From JALHVH01 sp963773685 (GTDB taxonomy: Bacteria > Acidobacteriota > Aminicenantia > Aminicenantales > Saccharicenantaceae): a DNA stretch of 64,000 nucleotides. Under the pieces are notes generated by a model, which was not told the origin of the DNA, searched no databases, and saw only the letters and a program-made list of their open reading frames with translations. The stretch lies in NCBI GenBank assembly GCA_963773685.1, contig CAVZBY010000011.1, positions 806,001 to 870,000 on the forward strand, written 5' to 3'. The position numbers and the translations under genes are program-made. Below, in pieces: positions 17,494 through 26,470 of this stretch; the stretch's first letter is position 1, and each line of letters opens with the position of its first letter.

Positions 17494-19773
17494 TCACCTC
17501 TTCCGAACGCTTCCGGACCGCCCCGAGGAAGACGAGGACTTGGACGAGGACACGGAGCGGGAGGAGGACGAGGAGCGCGAGGATGAGGAATAGGAGCTCT
17601 TGGAGGAACCCGACGACTTAGGGGCGCTATAGCTCCGCGACACGCTCGATCTCGAAGAGGAACCCGAGGGGCGGGAGAAGGAGCCGGAAGAGTAGGAGCG
17701 GCCGGAATAGGAGGGCGCGGAATAGGAACGGGAGGGAGCCGAATAGCGGGGTGCGCTGGAGCCTCGGGAATAGATAGAGCCGGAGTAGGACCGGGACCCG
17801 CTCGAGGAAGAGGGCGCCGAATAGGAGTACGAGCGGGTCGAGGTCCGGGGAGCGCTATAGCTGCGGGGGACGCTCGGGCGGTTGTATGATCCGGAGGACC
17901 GCGAAATGGATCCCGACGTCGTTCGGGTCCCGGAAGACCTGACCGTAGGGGCCGGCGCGTATTGCCGGACGCTGCCGGAGCTTCGCAGGGAGGACGTGCT
18001 CGTGCTCCGGTTCCTGATGGTCGAGGGATAGCTCTTCGTCACGCCGCCCGGTGAGGACTTGACCGTGGGGGCCGGCGCGTATTGCCGGACGCTGCCTGAG
18101 CTCCGCAGGGAGGACGTGCCCGTGCTCCGGTTCCTGATGGTCGAAGGATAGCCCTTCGTCACGCCGCCCGGCGAGGACTTGACGGTCCCCGAATAGGACT
18201 TGACCGACGACCGCGGAACGGTCGTCCCGGTCACCACGGAGGATCTCCCGGCCCTCAGGCCAGAAGGCCTCTCGACGACGGTGTCCGAGCGCAGCCCGCC
18301 GGCGAGGGACGATTTCGACGTACGGGACGAAACGGCATCGCTGTTGCGCGAAGGGAAGGTCCGGATCCCGGAAACTGAGCCGGACAGGCTTCGGGACGAA
18401 ACGGACTTTCCCGTGGAGGTCCAGGTACGGCCCTTTGAAACGGCGCCCGAAACGCTTCCCGACGCCGGGCTTCTCAAGGTCCCTTTGGATAGGGCGCCCC
18501 GTTCCGCCAGGGTCGCGCGGGAACCGGCGGCCGAGACCCGCCTCAATGCCGGGGAGGACAGGTTCGTGCGGCCCGCGGACGGACGGACGTTCGGTTGGTC
18601 CGCCCTCAGGCTGATGCGGCCGAGCGCGCCGAGCTCGGAGGACCGGAGAGCGTGTCTCGAGATCGCCGGGGATTGCAGGCGGTCCCGGCGAACAACGGTC
18701 ATGGCGCGGGAATTCCAGGGGTAATCATCGCCGCGCCAGCGGTCGTAATATCTGCCGTTGAGGAAGACCCCGGGCCGATCATAGTAGCTGAGAGGGCACC
18801 AACCGTAATGATCGCGCCCATGATACCAATGGACCCAGGCGGGGCCCCAATGGGTCGTCGGGATCCAATACCAGCCGAGACCGAACCCCCACTGCCAGCG
18901 CCCGTAATGATAGGTGGCCCAGCCCCACGGCTCCGAAGAGACCCAGGTCCAGCCGATGATGGGATACCAGACCCACCGGCCGTAAAGGTAGGGCCTCCAT
19001 TCTACGTCCTGGACATAGGGCACCCAGACGTTGCCATAAGACTCTTGGTTCACCCACCGGCCGTTGTCATCGAGCTCGTTCTCGTATTCGGAGATGGCGG
19101 AAGGCAGATAGGATGTCCCCGACCGGCGGTCGAGGAGCCCGTCGCGCGTCTCGTTCCACCGGTCGAAGCCGTCCATGGCGGCGCTGAAGGTTTCGGGATC
19201 GCCCCGGAATTCCCCGTCCGCGGCGACAAGCCGCTCGTTGGACCGGATGACCACGGAGCCCCCCTCGCCGGCGGCCTCGGCCGAGCCCTCGTGGACGAGG
19301 ACCTCGGTGGCGCCGCCTTCGCTGATGTCGAAGCGGTAGAGCCCCTCTTCGAGGATATAGAACGAGGCGTCGGGCGTATGGACCTCGATGCCCTTTTCGG
19401 CTTCGAGGTTCATCACCCGGATATAGGCCTGGCCGGCGCGGATATGGAGCTTGACGGGATCACCGCTCCTCCCGGGGAGGGCGGCGAACTCGGCCTCGCT
19501 CGACACGCCGAGCCGGAGGAAGTTCCTCCGTCCGAACTGGATCTCAGCCTGACCGTCAGCCGTCACGAGCTTGTTTCCCGCGGCGACAGGGAGGTTCACC
19601 TCGGCGGATTCGGTCCCGAGATCCGCTCCCCTGGCGAGGGTGACCTCGCCCTTGACGAAGCTCAACCGGGCGTAGCTCTGGCCGTCCGCCTCGTCCGACT
19701 GGGCGAAGGCCGCGAGCGGAACAAGGGCCACAAGGGCCGCAAGAACCGTTCCAAGCATCCGGGTTTTTCTCAT
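17494..19773 (-). CDS. FecR-domain / DUF6600-like exported protein with Ser-rich repetitive tail
   Basis: 759 residues. The start at 19773 (MRKTRMLGTVLAALVALVPLA) has a GAGGAG ribosome binding site and a signal peptide. Residues about 30-215 form a FecR-like beta domain (SFVKGEVTLARGADLG, VHTPDASFYILEEGLYRFDI). Next is a Trp/Tyr-rich block (about 235-350: WVPYVQDVEWRPYLYGRWVW, GWTWVSSEPWGWATYHYGRW) typical of DUF6600 proteins. The last roughly 300 residues are Ser/Arg/Tyr-rich low complexity and include a perfect-length 40-residue duplication (120 bp, about 17936-18055 and 18056-18175). The gene sits directly behind a sigma-54 promoter. Probably cell-envelope; function unknown. Confidence 0.8.
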   Translation of the reverse strand: MRKTRMLGTVLAALVALVPLAAFAQSDEADGQSYARLSFVKGEVTLARGADLGTESAEVNLPVAAGNKLVTADGQAEIQFGRRNFLRLGVSSEAEFAALPGRSGDPVKLHIRAGQAYIRVMNLEAEKGIEVHTPDASFYILEEGLYRFDISEGGATEVLVHEGSAEAAGEGGSVVIRSNERLVAADGEFRGDPETFSAAMDGFDRWNETRDGLLDRRSGTSYLPSAISEYENELDDNGRWVNQESYGNVWVPYVQDVEWRPYLYGRWVWYPIIGWTWVSSEPWGWATYHYGRWQWGFGLGWYWIPTTHWGPAWVHWYHGRDHYGWCPLSYYDRPGVFLNGRYYDRWRGDDYPWNSRAMTVVRRDRLQSPAISRHALRSSELGALGRISLRADQPNVRPSAGRTNLSSPALRRVSAAGSRATLAERGALSKGTLRSPASGSVSGAVSKGRTWTSTGKSVSSRSLSGSVSGIRTFPSRNSDAVSSRTSKSSLAGGLRSDTVVERPSGLRAGRSSVVTGTTVPRSSVKSYSGTVKSSPGGVTKGYPSTIRNRSTGTSSLRSSGSVRQYAPAPTVKSSPGGVTKSYPSTIRNRSTSTSSLRSSGSVRQYAPAPTVRSSGTRTTSGSISRSSGSYNRPSVPRSYSAPRTSTRSYSYSAPSSSSGSRSYSGSIYSRGSSAPRYSAPSRSYSAPSYSGRSYSSGSFSRPSGSSSRSSVSRSYSAPKSSGSSKSSYSSSSRSSSSSRSVSSSKSSSSSGRSGSVRKR

Positions 19774-19800
19774 CTTCTTTCTCCTCACGCCCCCCTTAAA

Positions 19801-19817
19801 GGCAAGAACCGTGCCAG
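19801..19817 (-). promoter_or_regulatory. Sigma-54 (-24/-12) promoter
   Basis: Reading leftward, CTGGCACGGTTCTTGCC matches the RpoN consensus YTGGCACGrNNNTTGCW except for its last base. GG and GC are separated by the required 10 bases. The predicted start of transcription lies about 15-18 bases before the ATG at 19773, leaving just enough leader for the GAGGAG site. Confidence 0.78.
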
Positions 19818-19873
19818 GCGGTCCCAGGGGGAGTCTGCCTGACGGGAGGCCACAGGCGCGGACGATTGACCTA

Positions 19874-20902
19874 TCAAGAGGACAAGAAGAGAGATATAGG
19901 GACAAGGCTTATTCCTCTCCCGAGCGCTTCGATCTCCACTTCCAGGGCATGGGCGTCGGAATCGTCGGCCCCGGCCAGAAGAGTTAGGGAGCCTCCAGGA
20001 CCACCGGCTCCATTGACCTTCCATCCCGAGGCGCCGTGCTTCCGGGCAAGGCGGATCACGGCGTCGGCTTCCGGGGGGATGATGCCGTCGGCGAGGGCCC
20101 TTTGACATTCGTTGTTGTCGATCATGATCAGGCCGTAGCGTTCGAGGTCACCGCCGAGGAGGCTTTCCCTGGCTTCTTCGGCCAACCGGCTCATCTCGTC
20201 CAGCCTGGAGCGGACGGGCCCCCCCTTCTCCAGTTCGGAGATGACCCGCTCGTGGAGGACCGAGGAATCGCGGGAGCTTCCGAGCCCGACCAGGCGCAGG
20301 CGACGATCAAGGCCCTCCCTCACCCGGGACTCGAGGGCGAGCGTCTCGACCTCGGACGCCGGATAGCGCGTCACGCGGATGAAGCTCACGCCTCCCCGTG
20401 CGGCCGCGATCTGGTCCTGGATACCGGACTGCCGGCCGAGCTTTCCGGTTTCGATCCCGTGGGCCAGGGCCGCGATCCCGTCGGGCGTCCGGCCTCCGCC
20501 CGTCAGGCGGTCGAGCGCGCCCAGAAGGGCGACGCAGACGGCGGCCGAGGTCCCGGTCGCGAAGCCAGGGGGGACCGGAGAGAACACGGATATTTCGAGC
20601 CTCGCATCCTCCGGGATAACGAACGCGCCGATGGAATAGCGGAGCAGGGCGAACGGGCCCGAGGCGGGGCCGGGCTCCTCGGGGATGAACGAGAACGTCT
20701 CCCCGTAGTTCAGGGCATGGACGCGGACCCTTTCCGGGGCGGCGCCCGGATTCCCGAAGACCTCGATCCGGACCTCGACGGTCGGGGCGACGGCCAGGTT
20801 TAGAACGCGCCCGCGGCCGGCGAACCAGGTGTCCGTCCAGCCTCCGATGTCGTTCGCCCGCAACGGGGCTCGGGCCTCGAGGACGCGCAGGGGTCTTTCC
20901 AA
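19874..20902 (-). CDS. GHMP-family sugar kinase (heptose/fucose kinase-like)
   Basis: 342-residue GHMP kinase. The N-terminal substrate motif is ARAPLRANDIGGWTDTWFA, the ATP-binding motif is PPGFATGTSAAVCVALLGAL (a divergent form of PxGxGLGSSAA), and the C-terminal glycine motif is VNGAGGPGGSL. The N-terminal RAPLRxxxxGGxTD pattern is that of D-glycero-D-manno-heptose-7-phosphate kinase and the fucokinase domain. It lies immediately downstream of a sugar ABC transporter in the same direction, with a 16-base gap to the permease stop. It probably phosphorylates the imported sugar; which sugar is not visible. Confidence 0.85.
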   Translation of the reverse strand: MERPLRVLEARAPLRANDIGGWTDTWFAGRGRVLNLAVAPTVEVRIEVFGNPGAAPERVRVHALNYGETFSFIPEEPGPASGPFALLRYSIGAFVIPEDARLEISVFSPVPPGFATGTSAAVCVALLGALDRLTGGGRTPDGIAALAHGIETGKLGRQSGIQDQIAAARGGVSFIRVTRYPASEVETLALESRVREGLDRRLRLVGLGSSRDSSVLHERVISELEKGGPVRSRLDEMSRLAEEARESLLGGDLERYGLIMIDNNECQRALADGIIPPEADAVIRLARKHGASGWKVNGAGGPGGSLTLLAGADDSDAHALEVEIEALGRGISLVPISLFLSS

Positions 20903-20918
20903 GGCTCCCTCCGGGGCC

Positions 20919-21893
20919 TCAGCCGGCCTGGCGGTGACGGATCCGGTCCAGGCTCACCGCCGCGACGATGATGACGCCGATGATGATCTCCTGGATGTAG
21001 TTCGGCCAGCCCATCATGGTACAGCCGTTCCTCAGGAAGGACATGATGAAGACGCCGATCATCGTGCCCAGGATGCTCCCCTCCCCGCCGGACAGGCTTC
21101 CGCCTCCGATGACGACCGCCGCGATGATGTCGAGCTCGAGGCCGACGGCCACGGTCGGATCGCCCACCGTCAGCCGGGAAAATTCCATGACCCCGGCCAG
21201 GCCGCAGAACAGGCCGGAGATGGCATAGACGAGGACCTTCGTCCGGTCCGTTCGGATGCCGCAGAGCCGGGCCGTGGATTCGTTGGAGCCGATGGCGAAG
21301 ACGTGCCGGCCGAAGACCGTCGACCGCAGGACGACGGCCATCAGGACGGCGAAGACGATCATGATCCAGATCCCCGGGGCCATGAGGAGCCACGACGGCC
21401 GGGGGCTCTTGGCCATGAGGTCGTTGACCCAGGTCAGCGGGGCGTCGATCTTCTGGTTCCCGGCGATCCACTTGGCCGCCCCCCGGGCGATGCCCATCAT
21501 GCCCATGGTAACGATGAACGGGACCAGCCTGAGCCGGGTGATGAGCCCCCCGTTGACGAACCCGACGAGCCCGCCCGTCAGGACCCCGAGGATAAGGCCG
21601 ATGAGCGGCGAGGCCCCCTGGTTGATGGCGTGGGCCGAGATGACGCTGGCCAGCGCGATATTGGACGCCGCCGAGAGGTCGATGCCGCCGCCGATGATGA
21701 CCAGGGTCATCCCCAGGGCGCCCAGGGCGACGATGACCGACTGGGTGGCCACGCTCCGGAAGTTGGCGGCCCTCAGGAAGCGGTCGCGGACCTCCGGCAT
21801 CGCGGAAAAGATGGCGATGACCAGGAGGAGCCCGAGGAATGGGCCAAGGACGTTGAGCGCGCTCTTCAACCGACGCTTGCCGTTTCCGTTCAT
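20919..21893 (-). CDS. Sugar ABC transporter permease (RbsC/YtfT type)
   Basis: 324-residue inner-membrane permease with about ten hydrophobic helices. The family loop motif is GIDLSAASNIALASV, followed by NGGLITRLRLVPFIVTMGMM and GSNESTARLCGIRT, all characteristic of the ribose/galactofuranose (CUT2) permease family. The start ATG at 21893 overlaps the ATPase stop in ATGA. Second in the order binding protein, ATPase, permease, kinase reading leftward from 24.4 kb. Confidence 0.9.
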   Translation of the reverse strand: MNGNGKRRLKSALNVLGPFLGLLLVIAIFSAMPEVRDRFLRAANFRSVATQSVIVALGALGMTLVIIGGGIDLSAASNIALASVISAHAINQGASPLIGLILGVLTGGLVGFVNGGLITRLRLVPFIVTMGMMGIARGAAKWIAGNQKIDAPLTWVNDLMAKSPRPSWLLMAPGIWIMIVFAVLMAVVLRSTVFGRHVFAIGSNESTARLCGIRTDRTKVLVYAISGLFCGLAGVMEFSRLTVGDPTVAVGLELDIIAAVVIGGGSLSGGEGSILGTMIGVFIMSFLRNGCTMMGWPNYIQEIIIGVIIVAAVSLDRIRHRQAG

Positions 21894-23401
21894 GACGTTC
21901 TCCCCACGGTCGCCGCGGCCATCAGGGCCGCCGCGTCCCAGTCCGCCGCCGCCCGGGCCTCGACGCAATTTCCTCTGTGGAAGACGGCGATGCGGTCGCA
22001 GACGCCCAGGAGCTCGGGCAGGTAGGAGCTGACGAAGAGGACGGCCTTCCCCCGGGCGGCCAGCCCGCCGATCCATTCGTAGATCTGAACCTTGCTGACG
22101 ACGTCGACGCCGCGCGTCGGCTCGTCGAGGAGGAGGACCTCCGCCTTTTGGTGGAGGAGCCGGGCCAGGGCCACCTTCTGCTGGTTCCCGCCCGACAGGC
22201 TCGCGACCTTCTGTCCGGGCCCCCCGGTCTTGATCTTCATCTCGCTGATCCAACCCTTGGCGGCGCTCTTCTGGGCGTCGAGGTCGATGAGGCCCCGCCG
22301 GACGTATGGGCCGAAGTCGCTCAGGGCGATGTTGTCGGCGACGGTCATGTTCAGGGCCAGCCCCTCCCCGCCGCGGTCCTCGCTGAGAAGCCCCAGGCCT
22401 TGTCTTATCCGCGACCGGGGCGTGCGCCCGGCCGCCCGCTTCCCGCCGATCTCGATCCGGCCGGACTCGACGGGGTCGAGGCCGAACACGGTCCGGAGCA
22501 TTTCGGTCCTTCCCGATCCGATGAGGCCGGCGATCCCGAGGATCTCCCCTCTGCGGAGGTCCAGGCTGACGGGGGCGCCCATCGTCGGCCCCTTCAGTCC
22601 CGCGATCGAGAGGACGACGTCCCCCGCCGCATGCGGGATCCTGGGGAACATCTCGGCGACCTTCTGCCCCACCATGAGCTGGATGAGGGAATCGAGCGAC
22701 GTCCCTTCCATGGTCCCCGACCCGGCGTTCTTCCCGTCCCGGAGGACGGTATAAGCGTCGGCAACCCGGCGGACCTCCTCGAGGAAATGGCTGATATAGA
22801 TGACGCTCACGCCCTGGGTCTTGAGCCGCCGGACGATGTCGAAGAGCCGCTCGCCGTCCTCCCGGGACAGGGAGCTCGTCGGCTCGTCCATGACGAGGAT
22901 CTTCGCCCGACGCATGACCGCCCGGGCGATCTCGACGACCTGGCGGGCTCCGACGCTCAGCTTCCGGACCTGGATGTCGGGCGAGATCTCGGGGTGGTCG
23001 ACGAACGCGAGGGCCTCGCGGACGGCCCCCTTCATCGCCTTCCGGTCGAGGAAGCCGGCCGTGTGCTCCTCCCGTCCGAGACAGATGTTCTCCTCGACGG
23101 TCAGGTGCGGCGCGAGGTTGAGCTCCTGGTAGATCATCGAGATCCCGCGCTTCCGGCCGTCGAGGGGGTCGGCCGGACAGTAGGACGCGCCGTCGATCTC
23201 CATCCGGCCGGAGTCGGGCCGGACGGCGCCGCTCAGGATCTTGACCAGGGTGCTCTTGCCCGCGCCGTTCTCGCCGAGAAGGGCGTGGACCTGGCCGGCC
23301 GCGAGCTCGAGGGAAACGTCATCGAGGGCGCGCGTCGCTCCGTAGTCCTTGCGGATGCCGCTCATCCGGAGGACGGGAACGCGATCGCCCGGGATCGTCA
23401 T
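21890..23401 (-). CDS. Sugar ABC transporter ATP-binding protein, two nucleotide-binding domains (RbsA/MglA type)
   Basis: 503-residue CUT2 ATPase. Domain 1 (about residues 10-245) has Walker A GENGAGKST, a degenerate signature LSVGARQVVEIARAV and Walker B ILVMDEPTSSL. Domain 2 (about 255-500) lacks a canonical Walker A (GLIGSGRTEML), has a good signature LSGGNQQKVALARLL and Walker B VLLLDEPTRGVD. This asymmetry is normal for the family. It overlaps both the binding-protein gene (ATGA at 23401) and the permease gene, so all three are translationally coupled. Confidence 0.92.
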   Translation of the reverse strand: MTIPGDRVPVLRMSGIRKDYGATRALDDVSLELAAGQVHALLGENGAGKSTLVKILSGAVRPDSGRMEIDGASYCPADPLDGRKRGISMIYQELNLAPHLTVEENICLGREEHTAGFLDRKAMKGAVREALAFVDHPEISPDIQVRKLSVGARQVVEIARAVMRRAKILVMDEPTSSLSREDGERLFDIVRRLKTQGVSVIYISHFLEEVRRVADAYTVLRDGKNAGSGTMEGTSLDSLIQLMVGQKVAEMFPRIPHAAGDVVLSIAGLKGPTMGAPVSLDLRRGEILGIAGLIGSGRTEMLRTVFGLDPVESGRIEIGGKRAAGRTPRSRIRQGLGLLSEDRGGEGLALNMTVADNIALSDFGPYVRRGLIDLDAQKSAAKGWISEMKIKTGGPGQKVASLSGGNQQKVALARLLHQKAEVLLLDEPTRGVDVVSKVQIYEWIGGLAARGKAVLFVSSYLPELLGVCDRIAVFHRGNCVEARAAADWDAAALMAAATVGRTS

Positions 23402-24405
23402 CAGTCGAGATACCGGGAAAAGTCCGGCTCGAGGAGCGCTTTGATCTCCGGGGTGTCCATGTTCTCGGGAGTCGCCACTTCGACGCCGGTATCCACGACC
23501 TTCGGCACGGCCTCGCCCCTGAGATGGGCCACGATGAACTTGACCCCCAGATAGCCCATCTTCATGGGGTTCTGGAGGACGAGTCCCTGGATATCGCCCC
23601 GCCGGAGCGCCTCGACGAGCTTGGGGGAGCTGTCGAACCCGACGAACCGGACCTTGCCGGCGATCCCCGATTCCTGGACCGCCCTCAGCGTCCCGAACGT
23701 GCTGGATTCGTTGGGGGTGAAGATGCCCTCGACGTCCGGGAAGCGGCCGAGGAGATTCTCGGCCAGCTGGTAAGCCGTCTCCGTCGTGGCGCCCGTATAC
23801 TGGTCCTGGACGAGGATCGTCAGGCCGGGGAATTCGGCTTTGACCGTGTCCAGGAACCCCCGCTCACGCTCCATGGTGCTGGCCGAGCCCTCTTGGTAAC
23901 GGACGAGGAAGATCTTCCCCTTCCCCCCGAGGAGCCCGCCCAGACGGCGCGCGCCGAGGACCCCGCCCTTATAGTTGTCCGTGGCCACGAAGCTCGTATA
24001 GTCCTCGCTATGAAGCGCCGAGTCGATGATGACGACGGGGATGCCCTCGCGGACCGCGTCCGCAACGGGGCGGGTGAGGGCGCGGTCGTCGAGGGGGGCG
24101 AGGACGATGCCGTCCACCCCGCGGCTGATGAAGTCCTCGACGACGGTGATCTGCTGGGCCCGGTCGTCCTCCTTCTGGGAGCCCTTCCAGATGATGTCGA
24201 CGTCGAGCTCCCGCGCGGCCTTGACCGCGCCGGCGTGGATGGATTTCCAGAACTCATGGGTCATCCCTTTGGGGATGACGGCGACGCGGATCTTCTTCGC
24301 CGCGGCGCCGGGGGCCGGGGCCCCGTCCTTCTTCCCGCAAGCAGGGGAGAAGACCAGGGCGGCGACGGTCCAACACGAGGGGAAAAAGCGACCCTTCCGT
24401 TTCAT
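23401..24405 (-). CDS. Sugar-binding lipoprotein of ABC transporter (RbsB type)
   Basis: 334-residue periplasmic binding protein of the ribose/LacI-like fold. The start at 24405 (MKRKGRFFPSCWTVAALVFS) gives a signal peptide and a lipobox ending in Cys (FSPAC), so it is probably membrane-tethered. Fold-defining segments are IRVAVIPKGMTHEFWKSIHA, GVDGIVLAPLDDRAL, PVVIIDSALHSEDYTSFVAT and VRFVGFDSSPKLVEAL. It is the first gene of the transporter operon and overlaps the ATPase start. The ligand is probably a pentose or hexose; specificity cannot be read. Confidence 0.9.
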   Translation of the reverse strand: MKRKGRFFPSCWTVAALVFSPACGKKDGAPAPGAAAKKIRVAVIPKGMTHEFWKSIHAGAVKAARELDVDIIWKGSQKEDDRAQQITVVEDFISRGVDGIVLAPLDDRALTRPVADAVREGIPVVIIDSALHSEDYTSFVATDNYKGGVLGARRLGGLLGGKGKIFLVRYQEGSASTMERERGFLDTVKAEFPGLTILVQDQYTGATTETAYQLAENLLGRFPDVEGIFTPNESSTFGTLRAVQESGIAGKVRFVGFDSSPKLVEALRRGDIQGLVLQNPMKMGYLGVKFIVAHLRGEAVPKVVDTGVEVATPENMDTPEIKALLEPDFSRYLD

Positions 24406-24473
24406 GTCCGGAAGTATACTCGGATGGGAACGGGCCGTCAAAAGGAAATCGGGGACAGGTTGAAGGCAAGGGA

Positions 24474-24502
24474 CCGCCCGCGCTATTCCGGCGCGCGGGC
24501 GG
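24474..24502. other. Strong GC hairpin between operons
   Basis: Inverted repeat CCGCCCGCGC/GCGCGGGCGG with a 9-base loop, located between the 65-residue gene (stop 24536) and the binding-protein gene. No T-run follows on either side, so it is not a textbook terminator, although it may slow transcription or protect an mRNA end. Confidence 0.6.
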
Positions 24503-24535
24503 CCCCGCTGGCTTTCGATAGAATAAGGACCCGGG

Positions 24536-24733
24536 CTACTTTTTCTTGAGGATGGGCATCCCCGTCTTCGTGGTCTCGACGACCTGGTAGGCCGCCGGGA
24601 CTTCGTTCAGGGCGCCGGGGCGGATGTCGCGGGCGAAGAAGTAGATGGTCTGCTTCCGGCCGCCCTTGAGCTCGACATCCTTGGAATGCAGGTAGTAGCT
24701 CGTCCCTTTGGAATTCTTGAACTCATACGCCAT
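24536..24733 (-). CDS. Small conserved hypothetical protein (65 aa)
   Basis: 65 residues, MAYEFKNSKGTSYYLHSKDV at the start and TKTGMPILKKK at the end. It is hydrophilic, beta-rich, without signal peptide or Cys. I believe similar short proteins (KxSKGxxYYLH ... GGRKQxIYFFAR ... TGxPxLKK) occur in several anaerobic phyla, but I know no function. It sits just downstream of the FadL-like gene in the same orientation, 27 bases apart, with an upstream GGAGG-like site, so it may be co-transcribed with it. Confidence 0.8.
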   Translation of the reverse strand: MAYEFKNSKGTSYYLHSKDVELKGGRKQTIYFFARDIRPGALNEVPAAYQVVETTKTGMPILKKK

Positions 24734-24760
24734 TGGAATATACCTCCAAAAAAATTTCCT

Positions 24761-26035
24761 CTAGAACGCGTAGCCCAAGCTGACGCCGAAGAGATGGCCT
24801 GTCGTCTTATAGGTCCCCTCGCCCCAGCCGAAGGGATAGATGCTCCGGTTCGGGCTCTTCCGGTCGGCGAACCTCTCGTACTGGTAGCCCGCGTCGATGA
24901 CGATGCGCCCGATCTTATAGCCGATGCCGAGGGTCAGGGCGTATCGATTGGCGTCGGGGAGGTTGGGATCGATGCTCTCGACAGGCTGAGGCGTCCAATC
25001 GTAAATGAAGCCGCAGCGCAGGGCCAGACTCGCATTGAGATCGTACTGAAGGCCGAGGCGGGCGATCCAGGTGTTCTTCCAGTTCTCCAGGACGGTCTCG
25101 GGCTCGCCCTCGGGGTAGCCCGCGGGGTAGGTGATCTCGATGACGTACTTGTCGTAGCGGCTCCAGGTGAAGTACTGGGCATCCACGGCCACCGTCAGGT
25201 CTTCGACGGGCTTGAAGGACCCGCCGAAGGTGAACGTGTCGGGGAACCGGAAGGTCGTCGTGACGCTCCCGGTCGTCGGGACGAAGGCCTTGAAGGGGGC
25301 GGGAACGTTGGCCGTGTCCAGGGCGAGGTCGCCCTCATACTTGATGTCGAAGGCGCTGCGCCAGGTGGCGCCCCAGGAAAAAGAGTCGCCCTTGTAGAGC
25401 ACCCCCAGGTTGAAGGACAGCGCATTGCCGGTCGCGCCGTCGAGGGAGGCGGGAACGTCGCCCGTCCAATAGGGGCCGATCTCGGTCAGGCGGACGAGAT
25501 TGAGGGAGAGCTTGGACATGATGTACGAAACGCCGCCGCCGATGGAGAAGCGGTCGGTGACCAGGTAAGAGATCGAAGGGTTGACGAAGACGGTCTGCAT
25601 TTCGTTGGACGTGCCGAGATAGCGCAGGGGATAATTCTCGGGCCATTTCGTCCCCAGCCCGTAAGGGGCGAAGACGCCGATCCCGGCCGCGAACTTCGGA
25701 CCGAACTTGTGCGTCAGGTAGAAGTTCGGGGCCAGGAAGGTCTGGTCGATCTGATCCACCTTGGCGAACCTCGGGTCGGGGAAGTTGGGCAGGGCCAGGG
25801 ACCCCACGGGCTTGATGATCGTGCCGCCGAGGGAGATGTTCGTGCCTCTGAGCATGGACATCCCCGCCGGGTTATGGAAAACCGTCGAGGCGTCGGAGCC
25901 GATGGACACGAAAGCCCCGGCCATTCCCATCGCCGCGGCGCCGTGCTCGTAGATCAGGAAGCCCGATCCGTGAGCGAGGGGCGCGAGGGCCAGGAACAGC
26001 GCGAGGCACAAGACGAGTCCTAGGTGCTTTTTCAA
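24761..26035 (-). CDS. Outer-membrane transport protein, OmpP1/FadL family
   Basis: 424-residue outer-membrane beta-barrel. After a signal peptide (MKKHLGLVLCLALFLALAPL, cut near HGSG) comes the family N-terminus GFLIYEHGAAAMGMAGAFVS and SDASTVFHNPAGMSML, the plug-domain signature of FadL/TodX proteins. The rest is amphipathic strands, ending with a terminal aromatic (GVSLGYAF) as required for BAM insertion. It carries hydrophobic substrates such as long-chain fatty acids or aromatics across the outer membrane. Its presence shows a diderm envelope. Confidence 0.93.
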   Translation of the reverse strand: MKKHLGLVLCLALFLALAPLAHGSGFLIYEHGAAAMGMAGAFVSIGSDASTVFHNPAGMSMLRGTNISLGGTIIKPVGSLALPNFPDPRFAKVDQIDQTFLAPNFYLTHKFGPKFAAGIGVFAPYGLGTKWPENYPLRYLGTSNEMQTVFVNPSISYLVTDRFSIGGGVSYIMSKLSLNLVRLTEIGPYWTGDVPASLDGATGNALSFNLGVLYKGDSFSWGATWRSAFDIKYEGDLALDTANVPAPFKAFVPTTGSVTTTFRFPDTFTFGGSFKPVEDLTVAVDAQYFTWSRYDKYVIEITYPAGYPEGEPETVLENWKNTWIARLGLQYDLNASLALRCGFIYDWTPQPVESIDPNLPDANRYALTLGIGYKIGRIVIDAGYQYERFADRKSPNRSIYPFGWGEGTYKTTGHLFGVSLGYAF

Positions 26036-26188
26036 ATGTACCTCCTAAAGGTTGAGTTTCTCTTCTGACTCGCTATGAAGGCCTGAGACGGTAATAAACC
26101 CTAGAGATAAATCCACAATCTGCTTCAACTAATATAAAAAAACGGAGGTCTTGTCAAGACAAATCTGGTCCTCTCCCCCTGTTGCAGC

Positions 26189-26470
26189 TCACTGGATGAA
26201 CCCCACCGAGGGCGGGATGTCGGCCGGCACGATGGGCCCGAAATTCTCCTCGTAGCGCCGGACGTTCGATTCGAGAGCCTCCATGAACCGCTTGGCATGG
26301 GCCGGGCTGACGATGACCCGCGAGACCAGCTTGCCGATGGGGCCGTCGGGAAAGACGAAGGCGAAGTCGAACAGGAACTCCTCCTTCGTGTGGCGGATCG
26401 CGGCCAGGTTGGAGTACTGGCCCAGCGCCACATGCTCATCCACCTTGATATCGATCTTCTTGTCGTCCAT
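26189..26470 (-). CDS. DUF3467-family protein
   Basis: 93 residues. The start at 26470 (MDDKKIDIKVDEHVALGQYS) is chosen because GGAGG lies six bases upstream. The sequence EHVALGQYSNLAAIRHTKEE, FDFAFVFPD, LVSRVIVSPAHAKRFMEAL and a C-terminal FGPI matches the DUF3467 pattern seen in many bacteria and archaea. Function is unknown; the family is small, cytoplasmic and often near housekeeping genes. It is transcribed leftward toward the FadL gene from an AT-rich upstream region. Confidence 0.85.
   Translation of the reverse strand: MDDKKIDIKVDEHVALGQYSNLAAIRHTKEEFLFDFAFVFPDGPIGKLVSRVIVSPAHAKRFMEALESNVRRYEENFGPIVPADIPPSVGFIQ

Noticed and set aside
24474..24502. GC hairpin as a Rho-independent terminator
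   Set aside because: The stem is strong but no T-run follows on either strand; kept only as an unassigned hairpin.
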